From Psychrobacter sp. UBA3480 (GTDB lineage: Bacteria > Pseudomonadota > Gammaproteobacteria > Pseudomonadales > Moraxellaceae), in contig NZ_DFQV01000027.1 of the NCBI RefSeq assembly GCF_002377945.1, positions 6,871 to 70,870 of the forward strand: DNA of 64,000 nt, given 5' to 3'. The position numbers and the translations under genes are program-made. The notes under the pieces were generated by a model. It had not been told where the DNA came from. It made no database searches and saw nothing but the letters and a program-made list of their open reading frames with translations. Positions 45,650 to 56,536 of the stretch are shown here, in pieces. Numbering within the stretch: position 1 is the stretch's first letter; every line of letters starts with the position of its first letter.

Positions 45650-45772
45650 AATATTTTCGGTATGGCGTAGAAATGAGTAGGGTGTAAAACAAGCCACGCT
45701 TATTTTACACCCCTTGAACCTAAAAATACTAATGAAGGCACCATTCAGCGACAATTCGTTCGGTTAAGTAGC

Positions 45773-46573
45773 TCATTTCACTTGTGACTCACGTATGAGT
45801 TTATAGAGTTTTGGCGGAGAGACGCGGTTGACCCGTGTGGCCAGTTTTTCTTTACGACCAGCGACGATGATATATTCCTCTCCCTTGGTGAGCGCCTTCA
45901 CGACTTGTTTGGCAAACTCAGTCGTAGTCAGACCGTTATTGGTGGCTTCATCCATCGTACCCTGTGCACTACCGTCGCCAGTCAACGCATTGATAGAGAT
46001 ATTAGTCTGAATAAACCCGGGGAATATCGTGGCTACTTCGATTCCTTGGTCGTGTAGCTCTGCACGCAAACTATTTGCCCACATATGCAGCGCTGCCTTG
46101 GCTGCCCCATAAGCACCTCGATATTGTGTACCCAATAGGCCGGCCACACTCGAGACCATCACGACTTTGCCGCCGCCTTGTGCAATCATGTCAGGCAACG
46201 CAAGTCTGGTAAGACGCGTCTGAGCAAAGTAATCTATTTCCATGATTTGGCGTTCAACTTCTTCAGCCGTGTCCATGATGAGCGAACGCTGACTGATACC
46301 AGCATTATTGATGAGCCAGTCGATTTTTCTTGCCTGAGCTTTAGCAGTAGCATAAGCGTCTTTGGTTTGGTTGGCATCACTGATATCAAAAGGAACGACA
46401 ATATGTTTGTTAGCACGTTTGCAGCTGTTCTTGACCACTTCTAACTTATCACTGTCACGTCCACTTAGAATGATTCTAGCTCCGCGTTTGGCGAAGGCAA
46501 CGGCTAATGCTTGCCCGATACCACTAGAAGCACCGGTAATCCAAATGGTCAAATCTTTGTATTTCGTTTTCAT
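45773..46573 (-). CDS. Short-chain dehydrogenase/reductase
   Basis: A 266-residue classical SDR. The NAD(P)-binding motif TGASSGIGQAL (residues 14-24), NNAGIS, the catalytic serine in MVSSVAG and Y-x-x-x-K in YGAAKAALH are all present. An arginine-rich patch after strand 2 (SGRDSDKLE) suggests NADP(H). A basic C-terminus follows. The substrate cannot be predicted; the DltE/YqjQ-like group fits best. It lies between nqrF and apbE on the same strand, but a terminator (46681-46713) separates it from nqrF, so it probably has its own promoter. Confidence 0.87.
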   Translation of the reverse strand: MKTKYKDLTIWITGASSGIGQALAVAFAKRGARIILSGRDSDKLEVVKNSCKRANKHIVVPFDISDANQTKDAYATAKAQARKIDWLINNAGISQRSLIMDTAEEVERQIMEIDYFAQTRLTRLALPDMIAQGGGKVVMVSSVAGLLGTQYRGAYGAAKAALHMWANSLRAELHDQGIEVATIFPGFIQTNISINALTGDGSAQGTMDEATNNGLTTTEFAKQVVKALTKGEEYIIVAGRKEKLATRVNRVSPPKLYKLIRESQVK

Positions 46574-46680
46574 AAGAGTCCTTTCTTAGTGTTTAGATAG
46601 TCCATAATATAGGATAATAAAGCGACTCTACTAGCTAGATTTGTAGCCTACCAAGCCACGACTATATGCAAAAATTGCAC

Positions 46681-46713
46681 AAAAAAAGAGCCTCAGTTGA
46701 GACTCTTTTTTTA
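46681..46713 (-). terminator. Terminator of the nqr operon
   Basis: AAAAAAAGAGcCTCA pairs with TGAGaCTCTTTTTTT around GT; symmetric and possibly bidirectional. It lies about 35 bases past the nqrF stop. Confidence 0.9.
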
Positions 46714-46748
46714 TTCTTACATTTCTGCTGTTAGATTAATTATCTAAC

Positions 46749-47984
46749 TTAACCACCGAAATCATCAAGCATGATGTTTTCGTCTTCCACGCCCATGCTG
46801 TGTAGCATGTCGATTACGGCAGCGTTCATCATCGGTGGCCCACACATGTAGTATTCACAGTCTTCTGGGTTTGGATGATCTTTCAGATAGTTTTCGAGCA
46901 ATACGTTATGGATAAAGCCTGTTGGACCTTCCCAGTTATCTTCTGGTAATGGGTCAGACAGTGCAACATGCCACTCAAAGTTATCGAACTCTTTTTCTAG
47001 CTGATCATAGTCTTCAACGTAGAACATCTCACGAATAGAACGAGCACCATACCAGAAGCTAATCTTACGATCAGTGTTCAAGCGTTTGAGCTGATCAAAG
47101 ATGTGCGAGCGCATTGGGGCCATACCAGCACCACCACCAACAAAGATCATTTCAGCTTCGGTCTTCTTGGCAAAGAATTCACCATAAGGACCTGAAACCG
47201 TCACTTTATCACCAGGTACTAAGCTAAATACCCATGAAGACATTTTGCCTGGTGGAATACCGTCAGGACCACGTGGCGGTGGACTTGCGATACGGATGTT
47301 AAATTTGATGAGGCCTTTCTCTTCAGGATAGTTGGCCATTGAGTAAGCACGGATAACTGGCTCATCAACTTTTGAGACATAGTTGAAGATACCGAATTTT
47401 TCCCAGTCTTCTCTATATTCTTCATCAACCACAAAGTCTTTGTAATGCACTTCGTGCGGTGGCGCTTCCAACTGTACATAACCACCAGCGCGGAAGTTTA
47501 CTTCTTCGCCTTCTGGAATTTTTAGTACCAGCTCTTTAATGAAAGTGGCAACGTTATCGTTAGAGATAACTTCACATTCCCATTTCTGTACATCAAAGAA
47601 CTCAGGATCAATCTCAATTTTCATGTCTTGCTTAACAGCTACCTGACAAGCTAAGCGCATGTGATTGCGGATTTCACCTTGGGTAAAATAGCCTTCTTCG
47701 GTGGGCAAAATAGAACCACCACCTTCAATAACGCGGCAACGACACTGCGCACAAGTACCACCACCACCGCAAGCTGAAGATAAAAATATACCTTCGCCCG
47801 CTAGCGTTTGTAGTAGTTTGCCGCCAGCTGGTGTCACCACATCATTATCGGGATTATCATTAATATGGATAGTGACATCGCCTGAACTGACCAGTCTTGA
47901 GCGCGCCGCCAAAATAATAGCGACGAGGCCCATGATGATCAAGGTAAACATAGCAACGCCACCAATCGCCGTAGCGTAATCCAT
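46749..47984 (-). CDS. nqrF: Na+-translocating NADH:quinone reductase subunit F
   Basis: The NADH-oxidising subunit, which passes electrons from NADH through FAD to a 2Fe-2S centre. There is an N-terminal membrane anchor (about 5-27). The ferredoxin domain has C72, C78, C81 and C113 ([13 protein letters not shown], then LACQV), matching the Vibrio cysteines. The FAD domain has RAYSMANYP, and the NADH domain has [26 protein letters not shown] and [13 protein letters not shown]. The 411-residue length is normal. It is the last gene of nqrABCDEF, about 120 bases after nqrE. Confidence 0.97.
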   Translation of the reverse strand: MDYATAIGGVAMFTLIIMGLVAIILAARSRLVSSGDVTIHINDNPDNDVVTPAGGKLLQTLAGEGIFLSSACGGGGTCAQCRCRVIEGGGSILPTEEGYFTQGEIRNHMRLACQVAVKQDMKIEIDPEFFDVQKWECEVISNDNVATFIKELVLKIPEGEEVNFRAGGYVQLEAPPHEVHYKDFVVDEEYREDWEKFGIFNYVSKVDEPVIRAYSMANYPEEKGLIKFNIRIASPPPRGPDGIPPGKMSSWVFSLVPGDKVTVSGPYGEFFAKKTEAEMIFVGGGAGMAPMRSHIFDQLKRLNTDRKISFWYGARSIREMFYVEDYDQLEKEFDNFEWHVALSDPLPEDNWEGPTGFIHNVLLENYLKDHPNPEDCEYYMCGPPMMNAAVIDMLHSMGVEDENIMLDDFGG

Positions 47985-48106
47985 GGTAGGTATCCTTAAT
48001 CTATGGGGTAGGGGTGAGGGGGCATAATCTATGCTGTACCCAAACCTCTACCGAATAAATGAATTAAATAAGTCAAATAGCTAATGAAAGCTTTGAGCTT
48101 AGCGGT

Positions 48107-48715
48107 TTAGATGGACATACCACCGAACGACATAAAGCCGAGCGACATAAGACCAACCGTGATAAAAGTAATACCAAGACCACGCAGCGGTGCTGGAATG
48201 TCTGAGTATTTTAGCTTTTCACGGATACCCGCCAATGCTGTAATAGCAAGTGCCCAACCGAAGCCTGCACCCACACCATAGACAACAGATTCACCAAAGT
48301 TATAGTCACGCTCAACCATAAATAGTACACCACCTAAGATGGCACAGTTTACGGTGATTAGTGGTAAGAATACCCCAAGTGCGTTATATAGACTCGGTAC
48401 AAACTTGTCCAAGAACATCTCTAGGATCTGTACGGTGGCTGCAATCAAACCGATATAACTTAGCAATCCTAAGAAGCTCAAGTCGATATCAGGGAAACCT
48501 GCCCATGCCAGCGCACCATCTTTTAGGATGAACTGGAATAGTAAATTGTTTAGTGGAACGGTAATTGCCATTACGACAACGACCGCAACACCTAGACCAA
48601 TCGCTGTAGAGACTTTTTTGGATACGGCCAAAAAAGTACACATGCCTAAGAAGTAGGCAAGCGCCATGTTCTCAATAAAGACTGAGGTTATAAATAAACT
48701 AACATAATGTCCCAT
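48107..48715 (-). CDS. nqrE: Na+-translocating NADH:quinone reductase subunit E
   Basis: A 202-residue inner-membrane subunit with six predicted membrane segments. It is homologous to NqrD with inverted topology; the two together hold an intramembrane iron centre and form part of the sodium path. The N-terminal [23 protein letters not shown] holds the conserved cysteine that would coordinate iron, and VNCAILGG holds a second. The start codon overlaps the last base of nqrD, which implies coupled translation. Confidence 0.97.
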   Translation of the reverse strand: MGHYVSLFITSVFIENMALAYFLGMCTFLAVSKKVSTAIGLGVAVVVVMAITVPLNNLLFQFILKDGALAWAGFPDIDLSFLGLLSYIGLIAATVQILEMFLDKFVPSLYNALGVFLPLITVNCAILGGVLFMVERDYNFGESVVYGVGAGFGWALAITALAGIREKLKYSDIPAPLRGLGITFITVGLMSLGFMSFGGMSI

Positions 48716-49386
48716 TAGTGACCGCCTCCATGTGCCATGCCTTTAGACTGCGGCTTCATTACAAACTCAGCTTCTTCAACTTGTTCTGGTTTCCAGATAC
48801 GGACAACAGCGATGAACAAACCAATGATAAAGAACGCCGATGGTGGTAACAGTAATAGACCGTTTGGTATGTACCAACCGCCATCAGTAACTGGCTGTAG
48901 AATCGTAATACCGAACCAAGTACCAGCACCCAATAGCTCACGAATAGTTGCAACGAATAGTAGTACTGCTGAGTAACCAAGACCGTTACCAATACCATCT
49001 AAAAAGCTTGGGATTGGTGGGTTGCTCATAGCAAATGCTTCAGCACGGCCCATAACGATACAGTTCGTGATGATCAAACCAACAAAGACAGATAGACCCT
49101 TACTGACGTCATAAGCAACTGCTTTTAGTACCTGATCAACCAAGATAACCAATGAAGCAATAATCGTCATCTGTACGATGATACGAATGCTTGATGGAAT
49201 TTGTTTACGAATAATCGAGATAAAGAAGCTTGAAAATGCCGTTACCAAAGTCAATGCTACACACATGACCATAGCGTTAGCCATGCTGGTGGTGACGGCC
49301 AATGCCGAACAGATACCAAGGATCTGTAGGGCAATAGGGTTATTATCAAAGATAGGCGTGGTTAAAATGCTTTTAGTGTCAGCCAT
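48715..49386 (-). CDS. nqrD: Na+-translocating NADH:quinone reductase subunit D
   Basis: A 223-residue inner-membrane subunit with six membrane segments. The conserved cysteine regions are [20 protein letters not shown] and [17 protein letters not shown], matching those in NqrE by internal symmetry. The C-terminus ends in a His/Gly-rich tail (MAHGGGH). It begins 1 base after the nqrC stop and overlaps nqrE by one base, inside a compact operon. Confidence 0.97.
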   Translation of the reverse strand: MADTKSILTTPIFDNNPIALQILGICSALAVTTSMANAMVMCVALTLVTAFSSFFISIIRKQIPSSIRIIVQMTIIASLVILVDQVLKAVAYDVSKGLSVFVGLIITNCIVMGRAEAFAMSNPPIPSFLDGIGNGLGYSAVLLFVATIRELLGAGTWFGITILQPVTDGGWYIPNGLLLLPPSAFFIIGLFIAVVRIWKPEQVEEAEFVMKPQSKGMAHGGGH

Positions 49387-49387
49387 G

Positions 49388-50290
49388 TTATGCCTCCTTG
49401 CCGTTTGCTACTGGTAGCTTGGCTGCCAATTCGGTTTTAGGTTGAGCTGCCAGCTTTGATTGATTTGCTTGCGTGTCTGCACCTTCAACCGTTTGGCCGC
49501 TCTTTTCGCGTAGCGTATCTAGATAAGGTTTATAACCTTGCTCGCCTAACCAAAACTGAATCATGTTGCTGACGCCGCGGCTAGTCAATGTCGCACCGCT
49601 GATGCCATCAACCCAGTTCTCTTTTGGGTTACCAGCTTTGGTTACACCAGTGGCAACGTTACCATTCTCGTCATAAGACTCGATACCGCTCCACTTTGCA
49701 CGCCACTCTGGCTCTTCGATACGAGCGCCAAGGCCTGGGGTTTCTTTATGCTCGTAGAAACTGATACCTTTGATGGTATTCATATCACTTTCGAGCGTTA
49801 AGAAACCATAGATAGTGCCCCATAGACCGTAGCCTTGAATTGGCAATACAACCGTTTCTGGCTGACCTGCGTCATCATTTTTGACATAGACTTTGGCATA
49901 TTTTGGCTTACGACCAATACCAGCAGGATCGTTGTCACCCAAGTCTTCACTTAAAGCTTGGTTTTTTGTCGCTTGACTGGCGTCATAAGCATTACGATCA
50001 GGGATGCCAGCAGTTTTTAGCGCATCGTCATCGAGATAAGTACCTTCGTTTAGATCAATGATTTTCACTTCAAAGTCTTTAAAACGTTCGGCGACATCAT
50101 CTGCTGTATCAGACTCAGCGTCATACATATCAGCCGCAACTAAGATGTTTTTGTTGCGGTCTAAACGAGCGTTTTCAACTTGCGCAGGCTTTAGACCAAC
50201 AGCCACTGCTGAGACCAACACTGAACACACCAAGCATAGCGTCAAAGCCACACTGATGGTTTTCGCGTTATTACTTTTGGGCTTGGACAT
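49388..50290 (-). CDS. nqrC: Na+-translocating NADH:quinone reductase subunit C
   Basis: A 300-residue subunit with one N-terminal membrane anchor (about 12-32) and a periplasmic domain. It carries a covalent FMN, attached by ApbE at the threonine of SGAT (T234 in [13 protein letters not shown]). The preceding part includes [14 protein letters not shown] and [14 protein letters not shown], as in known NqrC proteins. A polar tail of about 30 residues after the FMN domain is somewhat longer than usual. Its start lies inside the 3' end of nqrB (20-base overlap). Confidence 0.97.
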   Translation of the reverse strand: MSKPKSNNAKTISVALTLCLVCSVLVSAVAVGLKPAQVENARLDRNKNILVAADMYDAESDTADDVAERFKDFEVKIIDLNEGTYLDDDALKTAGIPDRNAYDASQATKNQALSEDLGDNDPAGIGRKPKYAKVYVKNDDAGQPETVVLPIQGYGLWGTIYGFLTLESDMNTIKGISFYEHKETPGLGARIEEPEWRAKWSGIESYDENGNVATGVTKAGNPKENWVDGISGATLTSRGVSNMIQFWLGEQGYKPYLDTLREKSGQTVEGADTQANQSKLAAQPKTELAAKLPVANGKEA

Positions 50291-51506
50291 AGCGAACCCT
50301 CCGAGCGGTTTGGCGTTTGATATTTGCTTGAGTCACAAAGTAATCAAACAATGGAGCAAATAAGTTGGCGAATAGAATGGCCAGCATGATGCCTTCTGGG
50401 AAAGCAGGGTTGATGACGCGAATCAATACGGTCATAAAACCAATCAAGATACCGTAAGCCCAGCGGCCTTTGTTTGTATGCGCAGCTGATACTGGATCGG
50501 TTGCCATAAATACAGCACCGAAAGCAAAGCCACCGATAACTAAGTGCCAGTAGAACGGCAAGCTCATCATCATGTTGTCTTCAGAACCAATCATGTTGAA
50601 TACAAGAGACGTCACAATCAGACCGACCACACAACCTGCCATAATGCGCCAAGAAGCGATACGCGTCCATAGCAACACTGCAGCGCCCATTAGGATAGCT
50701 AGCGTCGATACTTCACCGATACTACCTTGCATATTACCTAAGAATGCATCACTCCACGTGATGGCATTACCATAGACATCGACGAAGTCCTGAGGAACCA
50801 CACCAAGGGCTGCAAGGCCAAGAGGCGTCGCACCTGAGAAACCATCTACTGCTGTCCATACTGAGTCACCAGACATATAGGCTGGATAAGCAAAGTATAA
50901 GAATGCACGACCCGATAGGGCAGGGTTAAGGAAGTTTTTACCAGTACCACCGAACACTTCTTTTGCGACAACCACACCGAAGATAATACCTAGGGCAACT
51001 TGCCATAAAGGAATATCAGGTGGTAGACATAATGCAAATAGAACTGAAGTCACAAAGAAACCTTCGTTAACTTCGTGTCCACGGACGACAGCAAAGATAA
51101 TCTCACAGAGAATACCTACCGCAAACGTCACAATATAAATAGGTAAAAACTGCATCGCACCATAGACAAAGCTGGCCCAGATACTGTCTGGGTTATAGCC
51201 TGCCATGCTAGTGATCACAGTACGCCAGCCTTCAGGCTGTAAGCCAAGCTGAGCGATAGCGGTTAGTGCTTGATGACCAATGTTGTACATACCCCAAAAC
51301 ATTGCTGGGAAGGTACATAGCCATACGGTAATCATAATACGCTTTAGGTCAATCCCGTCACGTACATGCGATGACGCATAAGTGGTTGAGCTTGGTTGAC
51401 GTAAGAACGTATCAAACATCTCAAAAATAGCGTAGTACTTTTCGTGTTTGCCGCCTTTGGTGAAAGATGGCTCCATACGATCGAACATATTGTGTAAAAA
51501 TTTCAT
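50271..51506 (-). CDS. nqrB: Na+-translocating NADH:quinone reductase subunit B
   Basis: The main membrane subunit of 411 residues with about ten membrane segments. It binds riboflavin and a covalent FMN and forms the sodium channel. The FMN threonine is T227 in [12 protein letters not shown], the ApbE target sequence. The N-terminus ([19 protein letters not shown]) and [23 protein letters not shown] match the family. It lies 5 bases after nqrA and overlaps nqrC. Confidence 0.97.
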   Translation of the reverse strand: MKFLHNMFDRMEPSFTKGGKHEKYYAIFEMFDTFLRQPSSTTYASSHVRDGIDLKRIMITVWLCTFPAMFWGMYNIGHQALTAIAQLGLQPEGWRTVITSMAGYNPDSIWASFVYGAMQFLPIYIVTFAVGILCEIIFAVVRGHEVNEGFFVTSVLFALCLPPDIPLWQVALGIIFGVVVAKEVFGGTGKNFLNPALSGRAFLYFAYPAYMSGDSVWTAVDGFSGATPLGLAALGVVPQDFVDVYGNAITWSDAFLGNMQGSIGEVSTLAILMGAAVLLWTRIASWRIMAGCVVGLIVTSLVFNMIGSEDNMMMSLPFYWHLVIGGFAFGAVFMATDPVSAAHTNKGRWAYGILIGFMTVLIRVINPAFPEGIMLAILFANLFAPLFDYFVTQANIKRQTARRVRYVQAQK

Positions 51507-51511
51507 CGTGG

Positions 51512-52864
51512 TTAGCCCTCCAGCTCAATGCGCGTTAAGTTATCACGCAAAATATCACCGAATTCATATTTGCCAGGAGATACAAAGGTGCATAGTGCCA
51601 AATCTTCTTCGTCCAGTTCAAGCACGCCCAAATCTACAGCGCTAATGATGTCTTCGACAATCAATGCACGTAGTAATTGAGTTGGTAGGTAATCTTGTGG
51701 CATGACTTCTTCATAGACACCGATTGGTACCATCGCTCGTGGTGAGCCGTTACTTGTCGTAGTAAAGTCGTATTTTTTGCCACCAAAAAACTGCGAAATA
51801 TAGATAGGCAGTTTTGAGAAGCGGTTTTTACCTGGAGTAAAGAAATGGAACGCAGGACGCTCACGGCCTTCAGTCAATACACTGATCTGATTGTGAAAAC
51901 GACCCAGATAGGCGATGTTTTCAAACACTTTGCGACCAGACAATACTGAACCTGAAATGATACGGTTCTCGCCAGCAGCCAGTTTACCTTTGGTTAATGC
52001 AGTAATATCAGCACCACGTTCAGTCATAACTAACTGCGGGTTAGTGACAGCAGGTCCTGCTAAGCTCACCATGCGGCGCGTATATAGACGACCTGTCGTG
52101 AACAATTTACCGATTGCAATCACGTCTTGATAACCAATCGTCCATACGGTCACACCGCGGCTGATAGGATGCAAGAAATGAATGTGCGTACCAGCAAGAC
52201 CAGCTGGATGCTTACCAGCAAAACCATGATACTCAGTGACGTTATTCGCTGCAGTTTTTGCAACTGGCGTCAGTTGGGTATCGCCGTGATGGCAGACAAA
52301 GGTCTTTGGACTAAGCGTAGATAATACAGCAAGTCCATCATTGAACGCTTGTAGCTGCTCATTGATCACAAGCATCGGGTCAAAGGCAAGTGGATTGGTA
52401 TCCATTGCTGTGACAAAGATAGCATGTGGACGAGCACCGATTTCGGGTGCGCGGCTATAAGGACGCGTACGGAACGCGGTCCATTCGCCAGAGGCAATCA
52501 GTTGGGTTTCAACGACTTCAGAGTCTAGGTCAGCAAGCTGCTGTGAGTCATAGCGCTCAAAGTCTACTTCTTCACCATTTGGGTCGACCGCAATCACAAG
52601 ACTCTCAAACACTCGACGTTCGCCACGTTTAACAGCGACGACCTTACCGGCAGCAGGGGCAGTGTAGATCACGCCAACACGTTTTTTGTCTTCAAAAACG
52701 GGCTGACCTTTGGCTACAATGTCACCTTCTTTGACATTCATAGTGGGCTTCATACCCACATAATCATAGCCAACAAGTGCTACATGTGTCGGTTGGTGCT
52801 CAGATATCTCGCGGGAGGGTTCACCAGTGATGGGCAAATCCAAACCTTTTTTGATGGTAATCAT
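51512..52864 (-). CDS. nqrA: Na+-translocating NADH:quinone reductase subunit A
   Basis: A 450-residue soluble subunit attached to the cytoplasmic face, involved in ubiquinone reduction. The N-terminal biotinyl-lipoyl-like barrel contains [12 protein letters not shown] and [22 protein letters not shown]; later segments [12 protein letters not shown] and [15 protein letters not shown] are family typical. It is the first gene of nqrABCDEF. The long upstream gap (52865-53960) should contain the operon promoter, but I could not pick one with confidence. Confidence 0.97.
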   Translation of the reverse strand: MITIKKGLDLPITGEPSREISEHQPTHVALVGYDYVGMKPTMNVKEGDIVAKGQPVFEDKKRVGVIYTAPAAGKVVAVKRGERRVFESLVIAVDPNGEEVDFERYDSQQLADLDSEVVETQLIASGEWTAFRTRPYSRAPEIGARPHAIFVTAMDTNPLAFDPMLVINEQLQAFNDGLAVLSTLSPKTFVCHHGDTQLTPVAKTAANNVTEYHGFAGKHPAGLAGTHIHFLHPISRGVTVWTIGYQDVIAIGKLFTTGRLYTRRMVSLAGPAVTNPQLVMTERGADITALTKGKLAAGENRIISGSVLSGRKVFENIAYLGRFHNQISVLTEGRERPAFHFFTPGKNRFSKLPIYISQFFGGKKYDFTTTSNGSPRAMVPIGVYEEVMPQDYLPTQLLRALIVEDIISAVDLGVLELDEEDLALCTFVSPGKYEFGDILRDNLTRIELEG

Positions 52865-53960
52865 AAGCGAAAACTTAGTCCATAGTCTAAAACGATACCA
52901 GACGTCCTGTTTGGTATATCGGTAGCATGAACATTTGTATCACTCAATAAAGCCTTCAATCGTCTATTTCCTTTATAGTGAAATAGGGATGAAAGCTCTG
53001 TGAAGACAATACATGATCATAACTACTAGTAAGAGTATTAACGCTGACCTTAGACTCCTTAACAACACGTTAATGTCTTATTCGAATTACCAAAGTGGCG
53101 ACTGGCTACCAAGGTGTATGCTAAAACCGCTTCATCGAAATCAATCGCTATAGCACATGGCTAAAAGAGACTGGTTTAAATATAAATGGCTTTATCACAC
53201 GTTTCATTGAAATTTAAAACTTGTAACACCAGTATGTTTGACCATCTCTCGTTTACGAATACCGTTTACAGATATTCGATAGAATAAGAGTGTGGCCAAA
53301 TAACGATCTATTAAGGTAGATGATATACTGGTTAAAAGACAAACTAGCTAAGCAACTAGTAAGCAAACCTCGCTTATTATAAGCTGCTATAGTTTTAATC
53401 GTAACGGTTTTAATATAGTTAGCTAGTGATAGGGACTTGCAAGACATCTAATTAAGGTTAAATACCGCAGAATCGATGGTTTAGAGACTATTGGTTGAGA
53501 TTTTTTCAGATAGTCCTTTTTAGCAATTTCTTGGCCAATATTTTATTGGCGTATTGAGCGATTGCTCGATCCATCCTGATCACCATGCTGTATTAGTGAG
53601 TTGTAACAACTCAACAAAAAGCGTAACACATGGTTACTATCACATAGAAACAAATAAAAATTTACCTAGGATTATACGCTAAATTGACCTAAAATTGCCA
53701 GTCAGTAATAGAATTTAACGATTGTTGGTAGTGATTCTACGTACTAAAACTTATGGTTATGATTGTCTAGTTTCTGTCTTTCTTATTTATATTCAAACAG
53801 ATTGCTAACTTAGCGAGGTCTTGGTTTTCGCTCTGTCCATAATTTATGCTACTTTTAAGCAGCGTTTTCTCTCGTTATTTGACGCTTCGATAACGTTTCA
53901 TTCTCAAAATTTTAATTTACTAAATTTATTGCCAATCTTGTGCTTTATAAGGAATGCTAT
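52865..53960. other. 1.1 kb gene-poor divergent region between nqrA and hisA
   Basis: The longest gap in the window, AT-rich. It contains the near-perfect palindrome TGAGTTGTAACAACTCA (53597-53613) and a weaker pair CGAATA/TATTCG near 53255-53280. A 64-codon minus-strand frame (53253-53447) lacks a good start and family features. The region could harbour nqr and hisA promoters, a small RNA, or remains of a lost gene; nothing is decisive. Confidence 0.5.
53597..53613. promoter_or_regulatory. 17-bp palindrome, possible operator
   Basis: TGAGTTGT-A-ACAACTCA has perfect 8-base arms around one central base, the form expected for a dimeric repressor site. It lies 350 bases before hisA and 730 bases before nqrA. 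The binding protein is unknown. Confidence 0.4.
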
Positions 53961-54698
53961 ATGTGTGCTGTGCCTGTCATTATCCCGGCTATTGATTTAA
54001 AAGATGGTAAGTGTGTACGTTTAAAACAAGGCCGTATGGAAGATGATACGGTGTTCTCAGATGACCCAGTTGCCATGGCAGCACGTTGGGTAGATGAAGG
54101 CGCGCGTCGCTTACATTTGGTTGATTTGAATGGTGCTTTTGATGGCGTGCCAGTACATAGACAAGTGGTCAATGATATCACCAAAGCCTATCCGAACCTG
54201 CCTATTCAATTGGGTGGCGGTGTACGCAACATGAACACTATCGAGCAGTATATTACCGCAGGTTTAACGTATATCATTATCGGTACAAAAGCTGTTGAAG
54301 ATCCTGATTTTGTCGCTGAAGCTTGTCGCGAATTTGCAGGGCACATCATCGTCGGTATCGACGCCAAAGACGGTATGGTAGCCACTCATGGCTGGGCAAA
54401 CGTGACAGACACCAAGGCGACCGAGCTTGCTAAGCGCTTTGCAGATGTAGGCGTATCATCAATCGTTTATACTGACATCGCCCGCGATGGCATGATGCAA
54501 GGCGTCAACGTCGAACAAACTGTTAATTTGGCGCGTGAAGGCGGACTACCTGTGATTGCATCAGGTGGCGTTACTGACATGAAAGATATCGAGCTGTTAA
54601 AGCCGTATGGTGATTGTATTGAAGGTATCATCACTGGTCGTGCTATCTATGAAGGCACGCTGAACTTGAGCGAAGCACAGCTTTATTTAGATAGCTAA
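53961..54698 (+). CDS. hisA: Phosphoribosylformimino-5-aminoimidazole carboxamide ribotide isomerase
   Basis: A TIM-barrel isomerase that opens the ribose ring of ProFAR in histidine synthesis. Visible are the N-terminal [18 protein letters not shown] with the catalytic aspartate, [19 protein letters not shown], the second catalytic aspartate in [13 protein letters not shown], and [17 protein letters not shown] at 53961 has AAGGAATG upstream and gives 245 residues; a GTG at 53940 would only add 7. It stands about 23 kb from hisBH, so the his genes are split in this genome; hisF is not next to it. Confidence 0.96.
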   Translation: MCAVPVIIPAIDLKDGKCVRLKQGRMEDDTVFSDDPVAMAARWVDEGARRLHLVDLNGAFDGVPVHRQVVNDITKAYPNLPIQLGGGVRNMNTIEQYITAGLTYIIIGTKAVEDPDFVAEACREFAGHIIVGIDAKDGMVATHGWANVTDTKATELAKRFADVGVSSIVYTDIARDGMMQGVNVEQTVNLAREGGLPVIASGGVTDMKDIELLKPYGDCIEGIITGRAIYEGTLNLSEAQLYLDS

Positions 54699-54781
54699 AT
54701 AAAGCTAGGCAGATAAAATCAGACAGCTAATTATCAGCAACAAGCTAAGCGAGAAAAATCCGTAAAAAGTAAAGGATGCTT

Positions 54782-56455
54782 ATGGCCACTTACATTGACC
54801 GTCCGATAGTACGCAGTTTTATAAAAGCGTGGGGTCAAATGGTGTTGCTACTAAGCATCCTTTTTGCGTTCTCAGCACATGCTGCCAGTGAAGAAATTTC
54901 TGGTGTCGCAGCAGCGTTAGGTATAGAGACGACTGAAAGTGTAGATACGACAGAGGCAAGCGTATCTAACAATGATTCTGCTATATCAGAAAATGAGACA
55001 TCAACAGGTAATACCACAGAACCTGCTAGCTCATTGCCAACGCCTGCTCCGCCGCCAGTCATCAGTGGCGAAAGCACTAATAATGCTCAAATCGAGACCA
55101 CACCTACTCCGCAAAAAGACAACGATATTCGTCAACGTATCAGCGGTATTTTCTCTGAAATCGAAGGCTTACAAGCCGTCAACGTTAGTGTCACCCAAGG
55201 GGTCGTTACCCTAACGGGAGAAACAGCCAACGAAAAAAAAGCACAGCAAGCGATTAACTTAACCAACCGACTAACAGATGTCGTCACTGTAGAAGATAGA
55301 ATTAACCGCACGCTAGATGTTCAAGAGAATGTCTCAACGGTCTATCAAGGTCTAAAAGCGCAGGTGACCAATCTTGTGAAGGCTCTGCCGCTACTATTGG
55401 TCGGCATCGTTATATTTGCCTTGGTAGCATGGTTTGGCAGTTGGTTATCTAATCGCAAAAAAATGTGGCAACGTCTGACGCCCAATCCATTTGTCGCTGA
55501 GCTGCTGTCACAAACGGTCAAAGTCATCTTTATTATCTTTGGTCTGATTCTAGGACTAAGTCTAATAGGTGCAGAGACTATTTTAGGCACATTGCTTGGT
55601 GGGGCAGGTGTCATTGGTATTGCGGTAGGTTTCGCAGTCAAAGATACCATTGAAAATTATATCGCTTCACTAATGCTGAGCATTCGCCAACCTTTTCGGG
55701 CCCGTGACCATATCGTGATTAATGGACAAGAGGGCATCGTGGTTCGCTTGACCTCACGTGCGACAATACTGATGACATTAGATGGTAATCAGCTACGTAT
55801 TCCTAATGCTGAAGTCTTTAAAGGTACCATTCTAAATTACACCAAAAATCCTGAGCGTCGATTTACTTTTGAATTAGGCGTCGACGCCAATGATGATCCA
55901 TTAGCAGCAATCAAAGTCGGATTGGATGCGATACATACGCTGGCGTTTGTCTTGAATGAACCAAAGGCAATTGCGGTTATTACCAATGTGGGCGATTCTA
56001 ATATTGTTTTGGAATTTCAGGTTTGGGTAGACCAATCAGAGACTGACTTTGCCAAAGCACGCAGTATCGCCATTCGTGAGACCAAGCATGCACTAGAAGA
56101 TAAAGGCTTTAGCTTACCTGAGCCTATCTATCGTCTGCGCTTTAACAACAAGTTAGAAAAAGCCTTTGAGCACATGCAAAGCAGTGTCAGCAATGCTAAT
56201 AATATTCAATCTGATATGACGATTACTCCGACTATCCCTAAGCCTGCTGAAACAAATCAGGTCAACGAAAGTCATATAGATGACCAAGATAAAAAGCAAG
56301 CCAAGGCTCGAGCCAAGACCATTTTACAAGGTCGCAGTGCTAATGAGGTTCTCGATGCCCGTCCTGACGATAAGCTGATGGAAAAGGTCGAGCAAGAGAT
56401 TGCTCAAAGCTCAGATGAGACTGATTTATTGAATAATAATAGCCCGCAAGAATAG
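54782..56455 (+). CDS. Mechanosensitive channel of the MscS family with a periplasmic BON domain
   Basis: A 557-residue protein. The N-terminus has a signal-like hydrophobic stretch ending AHA, then a Ser/Thr/Pro-rich linker (about 30-110). A BON domain follows (about 112-185; ...NVSVTQGVVTLTGETANEKKAQQAINLT), which may bind phospholipid or peptidoglycan. Membrane segments lie near 200-222, 240-260 and 266-290. The pore helix and vestibule start is GVIGIAVGFAVKDTIENYIAS and the beta domain has DHIVINGQEGIVVRLTSRAT. A charged tail of about 90 residues ends the protein. ATG at 54782 has AAAGG 6 bases upstream; ATG at 54776 abuts it. Such channels release solutes on osmotic downshock. Confidence 0.88.
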   Translation: MATYIDRPIVRSFIKAWGQMVLLLSILFAFSAHAASEEISGVAAALGIETTESVDTTEASVSNNDSAISENETSTGNTTEPASSLPTPAPPPVISGESTNNAQIETTPTPQKDNDIRQRISGIFSEIEGLQAVNVSVTQGVVTLTGETANEKKAQQAINLTNRLTDVVTVEDRINRTLDVQENVSTVYQGLKAQVTNLVKALPLLLVGIVIFALVAWFGSWLSNRKKMWQRLTPNPFVAELLSQTVKVIFIIFGLILGLSLIGAETILGTLLGGAGVIGIAVGFAVKDTIENYIASLMLSIRQPFRARDHIVINGQEGIVVRLTSRATILMTLDGNQLRIPNAEVFKGTILNYTKNPERRFTFELGVDANDDPLAAIKVGLDAIHTLAFVLNEPKAIAVITNVGDSNIVLEFQVWVDQSETDFAKARSIAIRETKHALEDKGFSLPEPIYRLRFNNKLEKAFEHMQSSVSNANNIQSDMTITPTIPKPAETNQVNESHIDDQDKKQAKARAKTILQGRSANEVLDARPDDKLMEKVEQEIAQSSDETDLLNNNSPQE

Positions 56456-56536
56456 GTACTAGACGTTAAGTAAGGTTTAGGCATAAAAAGTGCAACAGAA
56501 TCTATATTTGGTGGTTATTCAAATACGGGGCTTTTT

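Noticed and set aside
53253..53447. 64-codon minus-strand frame in the large gap before hisA
   Set aside because: Poor start context, no family resemblance and AT-rich random composition; kept only as part of the description of the gap.
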